Shown piece by piece: positions 53,250-60,869 of a DNA stretch of 64,000 nucleotides (position 1 is its first letter; each line of letters begins with the position of its first letter). The translations under genes were made by a program, and so were the position numbers. Source of the DNA: Allocatelliglobosispora scoriae (lineage in GTDB: Bacteria; Actinomycetota; Actinomycetes; Mycobacteriales; Micromonosporaceae); NCBI RefSeq assembly GCF_014204945.1, contig NZ_JACHMN010000001.1:620001-684000 (forward strand), read 5' to 3'. The notes below the pieces were generated by a model, which saw nothing but the letters and a program-made list of their open reading frames with translations, searched no databases and was not told where the DNA came from.

Positions 53250-54215
53250 CGGTTCACCTCTCGGGATTCGCCGAACGCGGCCGCGTCCAGGTGGGTGCCG
53301 CCGCCGATACCCACGTAGTCGAGCGCCGGGTTGCCGCTGGCCTGGGCGAGTGCGACCCGCTCCCGCAGGGATCCGGCTCATCTGCGGCCGGTAGCCCAGG
53401 GCGAACATCCGCATGAGGATCCCGTACGGCATGAGCCGCGGCGATGCCACGAGCTCGTTGAACATCCCGGACACGGGCTGAACGGCGACGAGCATGACCC
53501 TGGCGGCCCGCCGCCGGAGCGGGAGCCCGCCGCCGAGGAATTCCGGCAGCGGCAGCCACGCCTGCGAGCCGGTGACGCGCGGCGGCAGCTTGCGTTCCGA
53601 TCCGTGCGACAGGGCGATCAGCGCGGCGCAGAGAAGCGCCCCGAGCCACGGGTCGACCGCCGCCGAGGTCGGCCGGAAGAACGACCGCGCCTGCGGATCC
53701 AGCTCGAAGAACCACCCGTAGTAGGCATTCGCCGCCATCCAGAGGCCGCCCACGATCGGGACCATGACGAGTCCCCAGGCGAGCAGCCCGGTCCGTACCG
53801 CGAGCGCCATGTACCAGGTGATCAGGACCACCGCGTAGGCACCCGCGAGGTTCGCTCCGAACAGGACGGTGCGGTGCCCGGACGGGTGTGCGCCGAACCA
53901 GACCTGGGCCAGGCCCGCCATGACGAAGAAGTTCACCGCGGGCATCAGTGCCAGGTGTGCCACCTTCGCGGGGAGCCGCTCGTGGAAGACCTCGTAGAGG
54001 AACGCCTGCAGGTCGAAGCTGAACAGCGTGAACTGGGCGAACGGTGCCACGACGAGGACTCCCAGCAGCCGCGACGGCCATGTCGCCGCCGAACCCCGCG
54101 GCGCCACCAGCCGGCCCAGCCACCGGCACAGGACCTCGGCCTCGCCGGAGGGCGCGACGAGGATCCGCGCGCCCGGCGCCTGGTCGGTGCGGATGAAGTG
54201 CTGAAGCGGGTCCAT
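53246..54215 (-). pseudogene. Polytopic membrane protein, coupled partner of the P450, frameshifted near its C-terminus
   Basis: From ATG 54215 (MDPLQHFIRTDQAPGARILVAP) the protein has about seven hydrophobic helices, for example LLGVLVVAPFAQFTLFSFDL, LALMPAVNFFVMAGLAQVWFG, FGANLAGAYAVVLITWYMAL and LLAWGLVMVPIVGGLWMAANAYYGW. The reading frame breaks at the run 53368-53370. Removing one base restores RILRERVALAQ, YVGIGGG and a TGA at 53246 that overlaps the P450 GTG. The total length 970 bases is one over a multiple of three. As it stands the frame runs on into the P450 and would make one long protein. No family was recognised. Confidence 0.72.
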
Positions 54216-54465
54216 CGTCGCCAACATAGCGACGATTCGCCATGTGCCGATATCCTCCGACGGGCCAGGCGTCCGACTACACGCAGGCGGGCCTCGACGA
54301 CCCGTGCCGCTCGCGTTGAGCAGCAGCCGGGCCGCTGCCGCCGCGAGATCCGCGGAGCCGGGCAGGGCCGCCGACGACCGCATCGCCGTCGGGCGGCTCC
54401 TGCCCGCGGCGGCGTGGCAGAGCGGGGATCGCGCCGACAACGTCCGTCGCCTTGGGCGGGAGTTA

Positions 54466-54487
54466 TTACCAAGCGTTCGCTTGGTAA
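54466..54487. promoter_or_regulatory. Palindromic TetR-type operator at the thiolase promoter
   Basis: Two 10-bp arms, TTACCAAGCG and its complement, flank a TT centre 9 bases before the thiolase start. Half-sites CAAG...CTTG match those of KstR2/FadR-type repressors, but with a wider spacing than the KstR2 box. Confidence 0.7.
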
Positions 54488-54496
54488 ACTCTCGTC

Positions 54497-55654
54497 GTGA
54501 CTGTCGCAGAGGCATACCTGGTCGACGCCGTCCGGACCCCGGTCGGCCGACGCAACGGCGGACTCGCCGCGATCCACCCGGCCGACCTCGGCGCACACGT
54601 GCTACAGGCACTCATGGCCCGGACCGGCATCGACCCGGCCGCCGTCGACGACGTCATCTTCGGCTGCCTCGACGCGATCGGGCCGCAGGCGGGCAACATC
54701 GCCCGCACGAGCTGGCTCGCCGCCGGGCTGCCCGAGGAGATCCCCGGCGTCACCATCGACCGCCAGTGCGGATCCTCGCAGCAGGCGGTCCACTTCGCCG
54801 CGCAGGCGGTCATGTCCGGCACCGCCGACCTGATCGTCGCCGGCGGCGTGCAGAACATGAGCGCCATCCCCATCGCTTCGGCGATGTCCGTCGCGGTGCC
54901 GATGGGCCACGCCGATCCCTTCTCCGGCTCGACCGGCTGGCACGCCCGCTACGGCGACCAGGAGATCTCCCAGTTCCGCGGTGCCGAGATGATCGCCGCC
55001 AAATGGCAGATCAGCCGGGCGGAGATGGAGGAGTTCGCCCTGGAGAGCCACCGCCGGGCGATCGCCGCCATCGACGAGGGGCGTTTCGTCGGCGAGATCG
55101 CCCCGCTCAGCGGGGTCGACACCGACGAGTGCCCCCGCCGCGACACGTCACTGGAGCGGATGGCCGGCCTCAAGCCGCTCGCCGAGGGCGGCCGGGTCAC
55201 CGCGGCCCTCGCCAGCCAGATCTCTGACGGCTCCGCCGCCATGCTCGTCGCCTCGTCCCGCGCGGTCGCCGAGCACGGCCTGCGACCCCGCGCGCGCATC
55301 CACCACCTCAGCGTCCGCGCCGCCGACCCGGTCTACATGCTCACGGGCCCCATTCCAGCGACGGAGTACGCACTCCAGCGCGCCGGGATGACCCCGGACG
55401 ACATCGACCTCGTGGAGATCAACGAGGCGTTCGCACCGGTCGTGCTCGCCTGGCAGCGCGAGACGGGTTTCGACCTCGACCGCGTCAACGTCAACGGCGG
55501 CGCGATCGCTCTCGGCCACCCGCTCGGCGCCACCGGCGTGAAGCTGATGACGACGCTGCTCGGCGAGCTGGAGCGGACCGGCGGGCGGTTCGGCCTGCAG
55601 ACCATGTGCGAGGGCGGAGGGACCGCGAACGTCACCATCATCGAGCGCCTCTGA
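54497..55654 (+). CDS. Acetyl-CoA acetyltransferase / thiolase, FadA6-like
   Basis: The 385-residue thiolase has the reactive cysteine in IDRQCGSSQQA (Cys91), EINEAFAP, the histidine in NGGAIALGHPLGATG and the second cysteine in MCEGGGTAN. Segments GNIARTSWLAAG, RYGDQEISQFRGAEMI and RARIHHLSVRAADPVYMLTGPIPAT resemble FadA6, the thiolase of actinobacterial steroid C/D-ring breakdown. In other genera fadA6 lies beside kstR2; here the KstR2-like gene is 16 kb away. The start GTG 54497 directly follows the palindrome. No other steroid genes are in the window, so a general fatty-acyl role is also possible. Confidence 0.88.
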   Translation: MTVAEAYLVDAVRTPVGRRNGGLAAIHPADLGAHVLQALMARTGIDPAAVDDVIFGCLDAIGPQAGNIARTSWLAAGLPEEIPGVTIDRQCGSSQQAVHFAAQAVMSGTADLIVAGGVQNMSAIPIASAMSVAVPMGHADPFSGSTGWHARYGDQEISQFRGAEMIAAKWQISRAEMEEFALESHRRAIAAIDEGRFVGEIAPLSGVDTDECPRRDTSLERMAGLKPLAEGGRVTAALASQISDGSAAMLVASSRAVAEHGLRPRARIHHLSVRAADPVYMLTGPIPATEYALQRAGMTPDDIDLVEINEAFAPVVLAWQRETGFDLDRVNVNGGAIALGHPLGATGVKLMTTLLGELERTGGRFGLQTMCEGGGTANVTIIERL

Positions 55655-55810
55655 CTCGCCTTCGTCGCCGGCGGGGCAGCCGTTTCCGGGATCTCCCACC
55701 GCAGTCCTTGCGACCGCGACAGATGTCCAGAATCATCGATATACCCAGCCTCGGTCGCAGAGGCGGGGCCGCGGTGACCCATGCCGCCCCGATCGACCGG
55801 CTGAGGAGTC

Positions 55811-57175
55811 ATGGTGACGCAGCGGTTCGCCGCGTATTTCGGCGTGCCCAGCACGCAAGGTCAGGCACTGTCCGCCGACATCCGGGCGTTGTTGGCCGCG
55901 CGCGGCTTTCTGATCCGAGAGCGGGCAGCCGTGATGAGCCAGTTCGTCGCGGCGGTCTTCGAGGACGACCTCGTGATCATCGACGCGACGACGGATGCGG
56001 GCCATCTCTACGGCGTCATCACCGACCAGGTTCAGGGCCTCGATCACATCCTGGTGGTGTCCCGCACACCGCTACCGGTCAATCTGAATCCGATCCGCGA
56101 GGGCGGCGCACCGCCCTACCCTCGGTCCAGGACGAACACGGAGATCGTCGCCTGGGTCACCGCCCAGCTGAACGAGATGCGGTTTCCCGGACCGCTGTAC
56201 GCCCATGACCCCTCGCCCGAGAAGCTGAAGTCGTCATTCATCCGTTCGGTACGCATGGGCATCACCGGGTTCGACCCCGATGACCCCTTGCTCCGGCGCC
56301 TCGATGAATCCGAATCGCGAAAGCACCGCCCCTACGGCGATCGGCTGGGCATCTTCGTCAGCTACCGCTCGGGCGGATCCCAGGTGGCGGCGCAGCGGAC
56401 CGACCTCCTGGACCGGTTGTCGGCGGATGTCCAGCGCGTCGCACCCATGGCGGGGCCGTTCTACTTCCCGCCGGGCGCGCTCTGCTATGAAAACGAACTC
56501 CTGACCGAGCAGCGCCACTGGATGATCGCCAATCAGCTCACCTACCGGATCGCCTCGGCCAGAGAGTTCTGGATCCTGGCGACCCCCGACTACTACCGCA
56601 GCTGGTGGACGAGGATGGAGCTGCTCACCGTCGCCCAACTACGGTTCGGCGACGGCGGAGGACCCCGGGTACGGCTCGTCGATCCGGAGACCTTGCAGTT
56701 CGCCGAAGAGCCGGCTGGCTGCATCCCCGAGATCGACACCGACCAGTTCGACACCTTCCAGAAGCTGATGTCGATGGCTTCACCATCCAACATGACCGCT
56801 CAGCACCATGAGATGGTCGAGTTCGCAGGACGGTGGCTGCGTTTCGTGCCGACCGCGCGGTTCATGGCCGCCTACCAGAGCAATCGGCTGCTCTGCTGCC
56901 CCCGCCGCCTCCACCTGGCACGGGACGCGTTCGACGTCGACACCTTCCTGCGCCTGTCCCAACAGCCGGGGGTGCGGTCATTGACGTCGAAGCAACTCGA
57001 TCGACACGCTCGCGGGGGTGAATTCCCCTGCTCATCCTGTGGTGTTGCCGGGCATCTGACGGCAGGACAACCCCGGTATCGATGGGTATCGCGGACCATG
57101 ACGCAGGACTGGGACACCGTCACGACCAAGCCCTCGCTGGTCGAGGACCCCGTCTGGCTCTGGCAGCACGGTTGA
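55811..57175 (+). CDS. Two-domain TIR/NDT-like protein with C-terminal zinc-finger-like tail
   Basis: The 454-residue protein has an N-terminal Rossmann-like domain (about 1-125) with FEDDLVIIDATTDAGHLYG. This is similar to the strand and Asp-Thr loop of nucleoside-deoxyribosyltransferase and TIR relatives. A second TIR-like domain (about 170-285) has LGIFVSYRSGG and FWILATPDYYRSWWTRMELLTV, where the Glu of RMEL matches the catalytic Glu of NAD-cleaving TIRs. The C-terminal region (about 340-454) has CCPRRLHLAR and CSSCGVAGH, possibly a zinc site. It may be a NAD-consuming or signalling effector. It lies 5 kb upstream of another TIR protein. Confidence 0.65.
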   Translation: MVTQRFAAYFGVPSTQGQALSADIRALLAARGFLIRERAAVMSQFVAAVFEDDLVIIDATTDAGHLYGVITDQVQGLDHILVVSRTPLPVNLNPIREGGAPPYPRSRTNTEIVAWVTAQLNEMRFPGPLYAHDPSPEKLKSSFIRSVRMGITGFDPDDPLLRRLDESESRKHRPYGDRLGIFVSYRSGGSQVAAQRTDLLDRLSADVQRVAPMAGPFYFPPGALCYENELLTEQRHWMIANQLTYRIASAREFWILATPDYYRSWWTRMELLTVAQLRFGDGGGPRVRLVDPETLQFAEEPAGCIPEIDTDQFDTFQKLMSMASPSNMTAQHHEMVEFAGRWLRFVPTARFMAAYQSNRLLCCPRRLHLARDAFDVDTFLRLSQQPGVRSLTSKQLDRHARGGEFPCSSCGVAGHLTAGQPRYRWVSRTMTQDWDTVTTKPSLVEDPVWLWQHG

Positions 57176-57329
57176 TGCGGGCCCGTTCACCGGCCGCCAC
57201 CACGTCGAGTGAGCGCTGGAGGCCGCCCTCGGCACCCGGTTCATGGGTCCCCACGGAACCTGACTGATTTCCGCACCTCGTAACCTTTGCCTGCCGTCGG
57301 TATGCCCGGCACCGCCGTACGTTCATCCC

Positions 57330-58577
57330 ATGGACTCTCGGCGATGGTGGTTGCGTGTCGGTTCCCTGCTGGTGCTCGCGAGCGCGATGGCGACCGGGTG
57401 CACAGCGAGGGGTGCGGAGCCGCCGTCGCCCGACGGCCCGATGGCCGCCGGGAAGAACGCGGCGGTCAAGGCGCTCCTCGACCTGCCGTCGGGAGCGCCC
57501 TCCACGACGTGGACCCCGTGGCCCTCCGCCATGCGCGATGCCCGCCACAGCGGCATGTCGGCTTCGTCCGGCCCGACGAAGGGCGTCGTACGGTGGCAAC
57601 GCACGCTGGAGGCCGCAGTCAGCTCAGGACCGGTGATAGGTGCGGACGGCACGATCTACGTCGCCTCCAACGGCGGCGTGCTGCACGCCGTGGATGCGAC
57701 GACCGGCACCGACCGGTGGACCTACGATTCGGGGCGCTCTGGTGGCGGCGACCTGTCCGTCTCCCCGCTGGTCCTGCCGGACCACACCATCATCTGGGGT
57801 ACGCCGAAGGGCGAACTGGCAGCGCTGTCGGCTGCCGGGGAGCTGCTGTGGACGCAGGAGCTGCCGGGCCGTCCCACCTCTCCGGTCACCGTCGACGGGC
57901 GCCGGATCTATGTGGGAGACACCAGCGGCGGGATCAGCGCCGTCGACGTACCGTCCGCCGGGAGCCGCCGCCTGGCGTGGACCCTCGACGTCGGATCGTC
58001 GTCGTTCGCGTCCGTGGTCACCGACGGGACGGGCCGCCTCTACACCACCTCCGGCAGCAGCCTCGTCGCTGTCGACGACCGCGGCGCCACCGGTGCCGTG
58101 GCGTGGCGGGCCGATCCCGGTGACGGCGACAGCGAGGTGTCCGCAGGTCTGGGCACGGACGGAACGGTGCTGTTGGGCACGAACGGAAGCTTCGAATGGG
58201 CATACGGCAGGGACGGGAGACTCCGGTGGAAGGCACCTCGGGCCATCACCTACTCCTCGCCCGTCGTGACCGGTGGCGGGTTGGCGTACGTCGCCGACCA
58301 CGAGGGCATCGTCCACGTCCTCGACCTGCGGGACGGGTCCGCGGCGGCGACCTACCGGGTCACGCCCGGAACGCAGATCTGGAGTTCGACGGTGGTCGAC
58401 CGCGACCACCGGGTCTACTTCGGCGGGCAGGACGGCCATGCCTATGGCCTGGACGCGATCGGAAAGGTCCTGTTCAACGTGGATCTGGGCGCACCGGTCG
58501 ACGGCTATCTCGCACTCACCGCCGACGCCGCGCTGATCGTCGGTGCCCGCAACGGCAAGCTGACGTCCATCCAGTGA
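57330..58577 (+). CDS. PQQ-like beta-propeller lipoprotein
   Basis: The 415-residue lipoprotein has a signal peptide with lipobox SAMATGC (about residue 24). The propeller contains repeats such as VIGADGTIYVASNGGVLHAVDATTG, GRRIYVGDTSGGISAVDV, GGGLAYVADHEGIVHVLDL and HRVYFGGQDGHAYGLDAIG. It lacks quinone-binding catalytic residues and so is a binding or scaffold protein of the BamB/PQQ-like type outside the membrane. Terminator-like hairpins follow the stop. It converges on a secreted protein. Confidence 0.83.
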   Translation: MDSRRWWLRVGSLLVLASAMATGCTARGAEPPSPDGPMAAGKNAAVKALLDLPSGAPSTTWTPWPSAMRDARHSGMSASSGPTKGVVRWQRTLEAAVSSGPVIGADGTIYVASNGGVLHAVDATTGTDRWTYDSGRSGGGDLSVSPLVLPDHTIIWGTPKGELAALSAAGELLWTQELPGRPTSPVTVDGRRIYVGDTSGGISAVDVPSAGSRRLAWTLDVGSSSFASVVTDGTGRLYTTSGSSLVAVDDRGATGAVAWRADPGDGDSEVSAGLGTDGTVLLGTNGSFEWAYGRDGRLRWKAPRAITYSSPVVTGGGLAYVADHEGIVHVLDLRDGSAAATYRVTPGTQIWSSTVVDRDHRVYFGGQDGHAYGLDAIGKVLFNVDLGAPVDGYLALTADAALIVGARNGKLTSIQ

Positions 58578-58580
58578 TCA

Positions 58581-58668
58581 CGGCTGTCGGTGCGGTTCGC
58601 CGCCGACAGCCGCCACCTGAGGTCCCGCACCGCTCGGCTGCGCCGCATGGTGGCGCAGCCGAGCGGTG
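58581..58668. terminator. Two strong hairpins between convergent genes
   Basis: CGGCTGTCGG pairs with 58603-58612 (10 bp). A 17-bp perfect stem (58628-58644 with 58652-58668, 7-base loop) follows. Together they can terminate both convergent transcripts. Confidence 0.8.
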
Positions 58669-58673
58669 ACCGG

Positions 58674-59738
58674 TCAGGCGATGAAGGCGATGTTGAGCAG
58701 CACGGCCGGGTTCGGCACGCCGTCGTCGCCGTCGTAGCAGCTGACCTGGACGAGTTCGTCGAGCCCGCTGGGGCCCCACCATTGGACGGTGCAGAACATG
58801 GGCGGCGTGCCCATGATGCTGGCGATCGCGTGACCCTTCGGATGCGCGGCGTTGGGGATCCGGATCAGGTAGGTACCTGGGATGATCATGGATGCGGTCG
58901 GTGCGCCGCCGTAGCTGTTGGTCCAGCCCCGCATCACCGGGAGGGCGGCTGAGAGGTCCACGGTGGCGGTCGTCCGCGCGCCGGAGCCGCCGAGCATCGC
59001 CGCCCCGCGGGCGTAGGTGAGGATGAAGCGGCTGTCCACGGCGGACCCGGTGTCGTCGTAGCAGCGGACCTCGATGAGCTGGGGATCGGGGACGAGCGCC
59101 GGGTCCAGCGCCTGGCAGTGCCTCGCGGCGGCGGCATAGGGCGTGATCCGCAGATACCCGGCCGCCCACGGCCCCGGACTGTCGTTGCGGAACGCGCCCA
59201 GCTCGACCCGGTACCTGCCGACGGCGCTGCGGAAGACCTTGATCGGCAGCCCGGCCGAGTCGTAGGAGTACGCCGGGGCCGGGGTGTGCCCGATCGCCGG
59301 AGGTACGGGGTTGTCGTTCCAGAGATAGCCGAAGCCGCTCACAGCCGGCGTGCGATTGGTGAAGTCGACGACAAACCTGCTGTCGGCGAGGAGACCGGCG
59401 TTGTCGTAGCAGCGGACGTCGACGGCCTGGTCTCCTCCCGCCATCCCCCACCACGCGACCGTGCAGAGGCTGCTGCTGCCGCGGGCGCTGACGTGCGGCA
59501 CCCCGCCGAGGGTCCCCATGCCCAGGAACTTCACCCGGTAGGTGCCGACGGCCGGGCGGAGGACCTGGACGGCGAGGTTGACGGAGTTGTATTCATACCC
59601 GGTCGCGAGGATGTAGTTCGGGTTGCTCGGCTGGTTGGCGTAGGCGAAACCGGCTGCCGTCGGCGGGAGCGCATGGGCGGGGGCAGGTGCCGCGGCGACG
59701 ATCAGCGCCGCCACGGCGAGAACGCGGAGGAGTCTCAT
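58674..59738 (-). CDS. Secreted repeat protein of unknown function
   Basis: The 354-residue secreted protein starts at ATG 59738 with a signal peptide (MRLLRVLAVAALIVAAAPAPAHA). The mature part has about three similar blocks of about 105 residues, each with GTYRVKFLGMG/GRYRVELGAF/GTYLIRIPNA, C..W..P and VxVRCYDNAG/IEVRCYDDTG/VQVSCYDGDD, with DSRFV/DSRFI. The single cysteine pairs per block suggest disulphide-linked beta domains. No family was recognised; it resembles extracellular actinomycete adhesin-like repeats. Confidence 0.75.
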   Translation of the reverse strand: MRLLRVLAVAALIVAAAPAPAHALPPTAAGFAYANQPSNPNYILATGYEYNSVNLAVQVLRPAVGTYRVKFLGMGTLGGVPHVSARGSSSLCTVAWWGMAGGDQAVDVRCYDNAGLLADSRFVVDFTNRTPAVSGFGYLWNDNPVPPAIGHTPAPAYSYDSAGLPIKVFRSAVGRYRVELGAFRNDSPGPWAAGYLRITPYAAAARHCQALDPALVPDPQLIEVRCYDDTGSAVDSRFILTYARGAAMLGGSGARTTATVDLSAALPVMRGWTNSYGGAPTASMIIPGTYLIRIPNAAHPKGHAIASIMGTPPMFCTVQWWGPSGLDELVQVSCYDGDDGVPNPAVLLNIAFIA

Positions 59739-59903
59739 GCCGGTACGAGTCCTCGCCCACGTCGGGGACAACACTTCTTCCCGCCGCGCGGACCCCGACC
59801 CGCCAGCGCACCCACGGATTCAGAATCGATCGAACATATGTTCGCATTCCTGTTCCGTTCGCAGCCGGACACGGGGAGAATTCACAGCAGGAGGTGGTGG
59901 GCC

Positions 59904-60773
59904 GTGGACACGATGCTGGGATTCGCGCTCCGATACGCCGCCGCCGGTCTGGCTGTGATGCCCCTGCACACGCCGACCGCGGGCGGCTGTTCCTGCCGCG
60001 GGCGGGCGGAGTGCACGTCACCGGGCAAGCACCCGCGGCTACGCCACGGGGTGTGGGAGGCGTCCACCGATGCCCGGCTGATCCGGTCCTGGTGGCGGCG
60101 GTGGCCGACCGCCAACATCGGCCTGGCGACCGGCGGCACGCTCGACGTGTGCGATGTGGACTCCGACTCGGGTTTGCTCGCGGTGCTCGACGCGCTGGGC
60201 ACCGCGCGCGCAGCCGGGCCGACGGTGCGCACCGGGCACGGATGGCACCTGTGGTTCGCGCCGACAGGGCTGCCCAGCCGGATCGGCTTCCTGCCCGGAG
60301 TGGACTGGCGCGGCTGCGGCGGGTCGGTGGTCGCACCGCCGTCGCTGCATGCCGGCGGCCGCCGCTACCACTTCACTCAGCCCTGGTCCCCCGGTGGCGA
60401 GCTGCCGCCGTGCCCGCCGGCGCTGCGCCAGCTGGCCACGCCGCGCCAGCACCCCGTCACCGCGGCGGCCGCAGACGTCGCCGACCTGGACCGGTATGCC
60501 CAGGCCGCGCTCGAGGGCGAGATCGCCCGGATCCTTGCCGCACCCCGGCCGGTCGTGCGGCGCGGCGAGCGCGTCAGCGGCGGCGGGCGCAACAACGCGG
60601 TCAACATCGCGGCGTTCAAGCTGGGTCAGCTGGCGGCCGCAGGCGCCCTCGACGAGGCGGCGGTCCGGGCCAGGCTGACCGACGCGGCCCTCGCGGCGGG
60701 CCTGAACCTGGAGGAGGCGCGCCGCACGATCGCCTCCGGGTGGCGGGCGGGGCTGCGCCACCCTCGTCCTTGA
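59904..60773 (+). CDS. Bifunctional primase-polymerase (Prim-Pol) domain protein
   Basis: The 289-residue protein starts at GTG 59904, nine bases after AGGAGG. It has the Prim-Pol motifs FALRYAAAGLAVMPLHTP, a CxC/ECTSPGKHPR zinc-like segment, LDVCDVDSDSG (metal DxD) and TGHGWHLWFAP (GxHxWF). The C-terminal half has GRNNAVNIAAFKLGQL, a PriCT-like helix region, and no helicase. Such stand-alone primases belong to plasmids, integrative elements or phage-like islands. It is 96 bases upstream of the TIR-Hsp70 gene on the same strand and may be co-transcribed with it. Confidence 0.85.
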   Translation: MDTMLGFALRYAAAGLAVMPLHTPTAGGCSCRGRAECTSPGKHPRLRHGVWEASTDARLIRSWWRRWPTANIGLATGGTLDVCDVDSDSGLLAVLDALGTARAAGPTVRTGHGWHLWFAPTGLPSRIGFLPGVDWRGCGGSVVAPPSLHAGGRRYHFTQPWSPGGELPPCPPALRQLATPRQHPVTAAAADVADLDRYAQAALEGEIARILAAPRPVVRRGERVSGGGRNNAVNIAAFKLGQLAAAGALDEAAVRARLTDAALAAGLNLEEARRTIASGWRAGLRHPRP

Positions 60774-60869
60774 GGCCGCCGAGCGGGCACGGCCGCGCCA
60801 CCGACGGCGGCCGGCTGCGGCGACCGGCGCACGGCGGCGGCGTCCGCCAGTCTCGGTATTGTCCCGCGT

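Noticed and set aside
51930-54215. A genuine membrane-P450 fusion protein
   Set aside because: The alternative frame gives a stop that exactly overlaps the P450 start and a sensible C-terminus, so a one-base frameshift is more likely; kept as a finding.
54466-54487. Calling the thiolase palindrome a KstR2 box
   Set aside because: The CAAG and CTTG halves are six bases apart rather than two, so it does not fit the KstR2 consensus; it is reported as a TetR-type site only.
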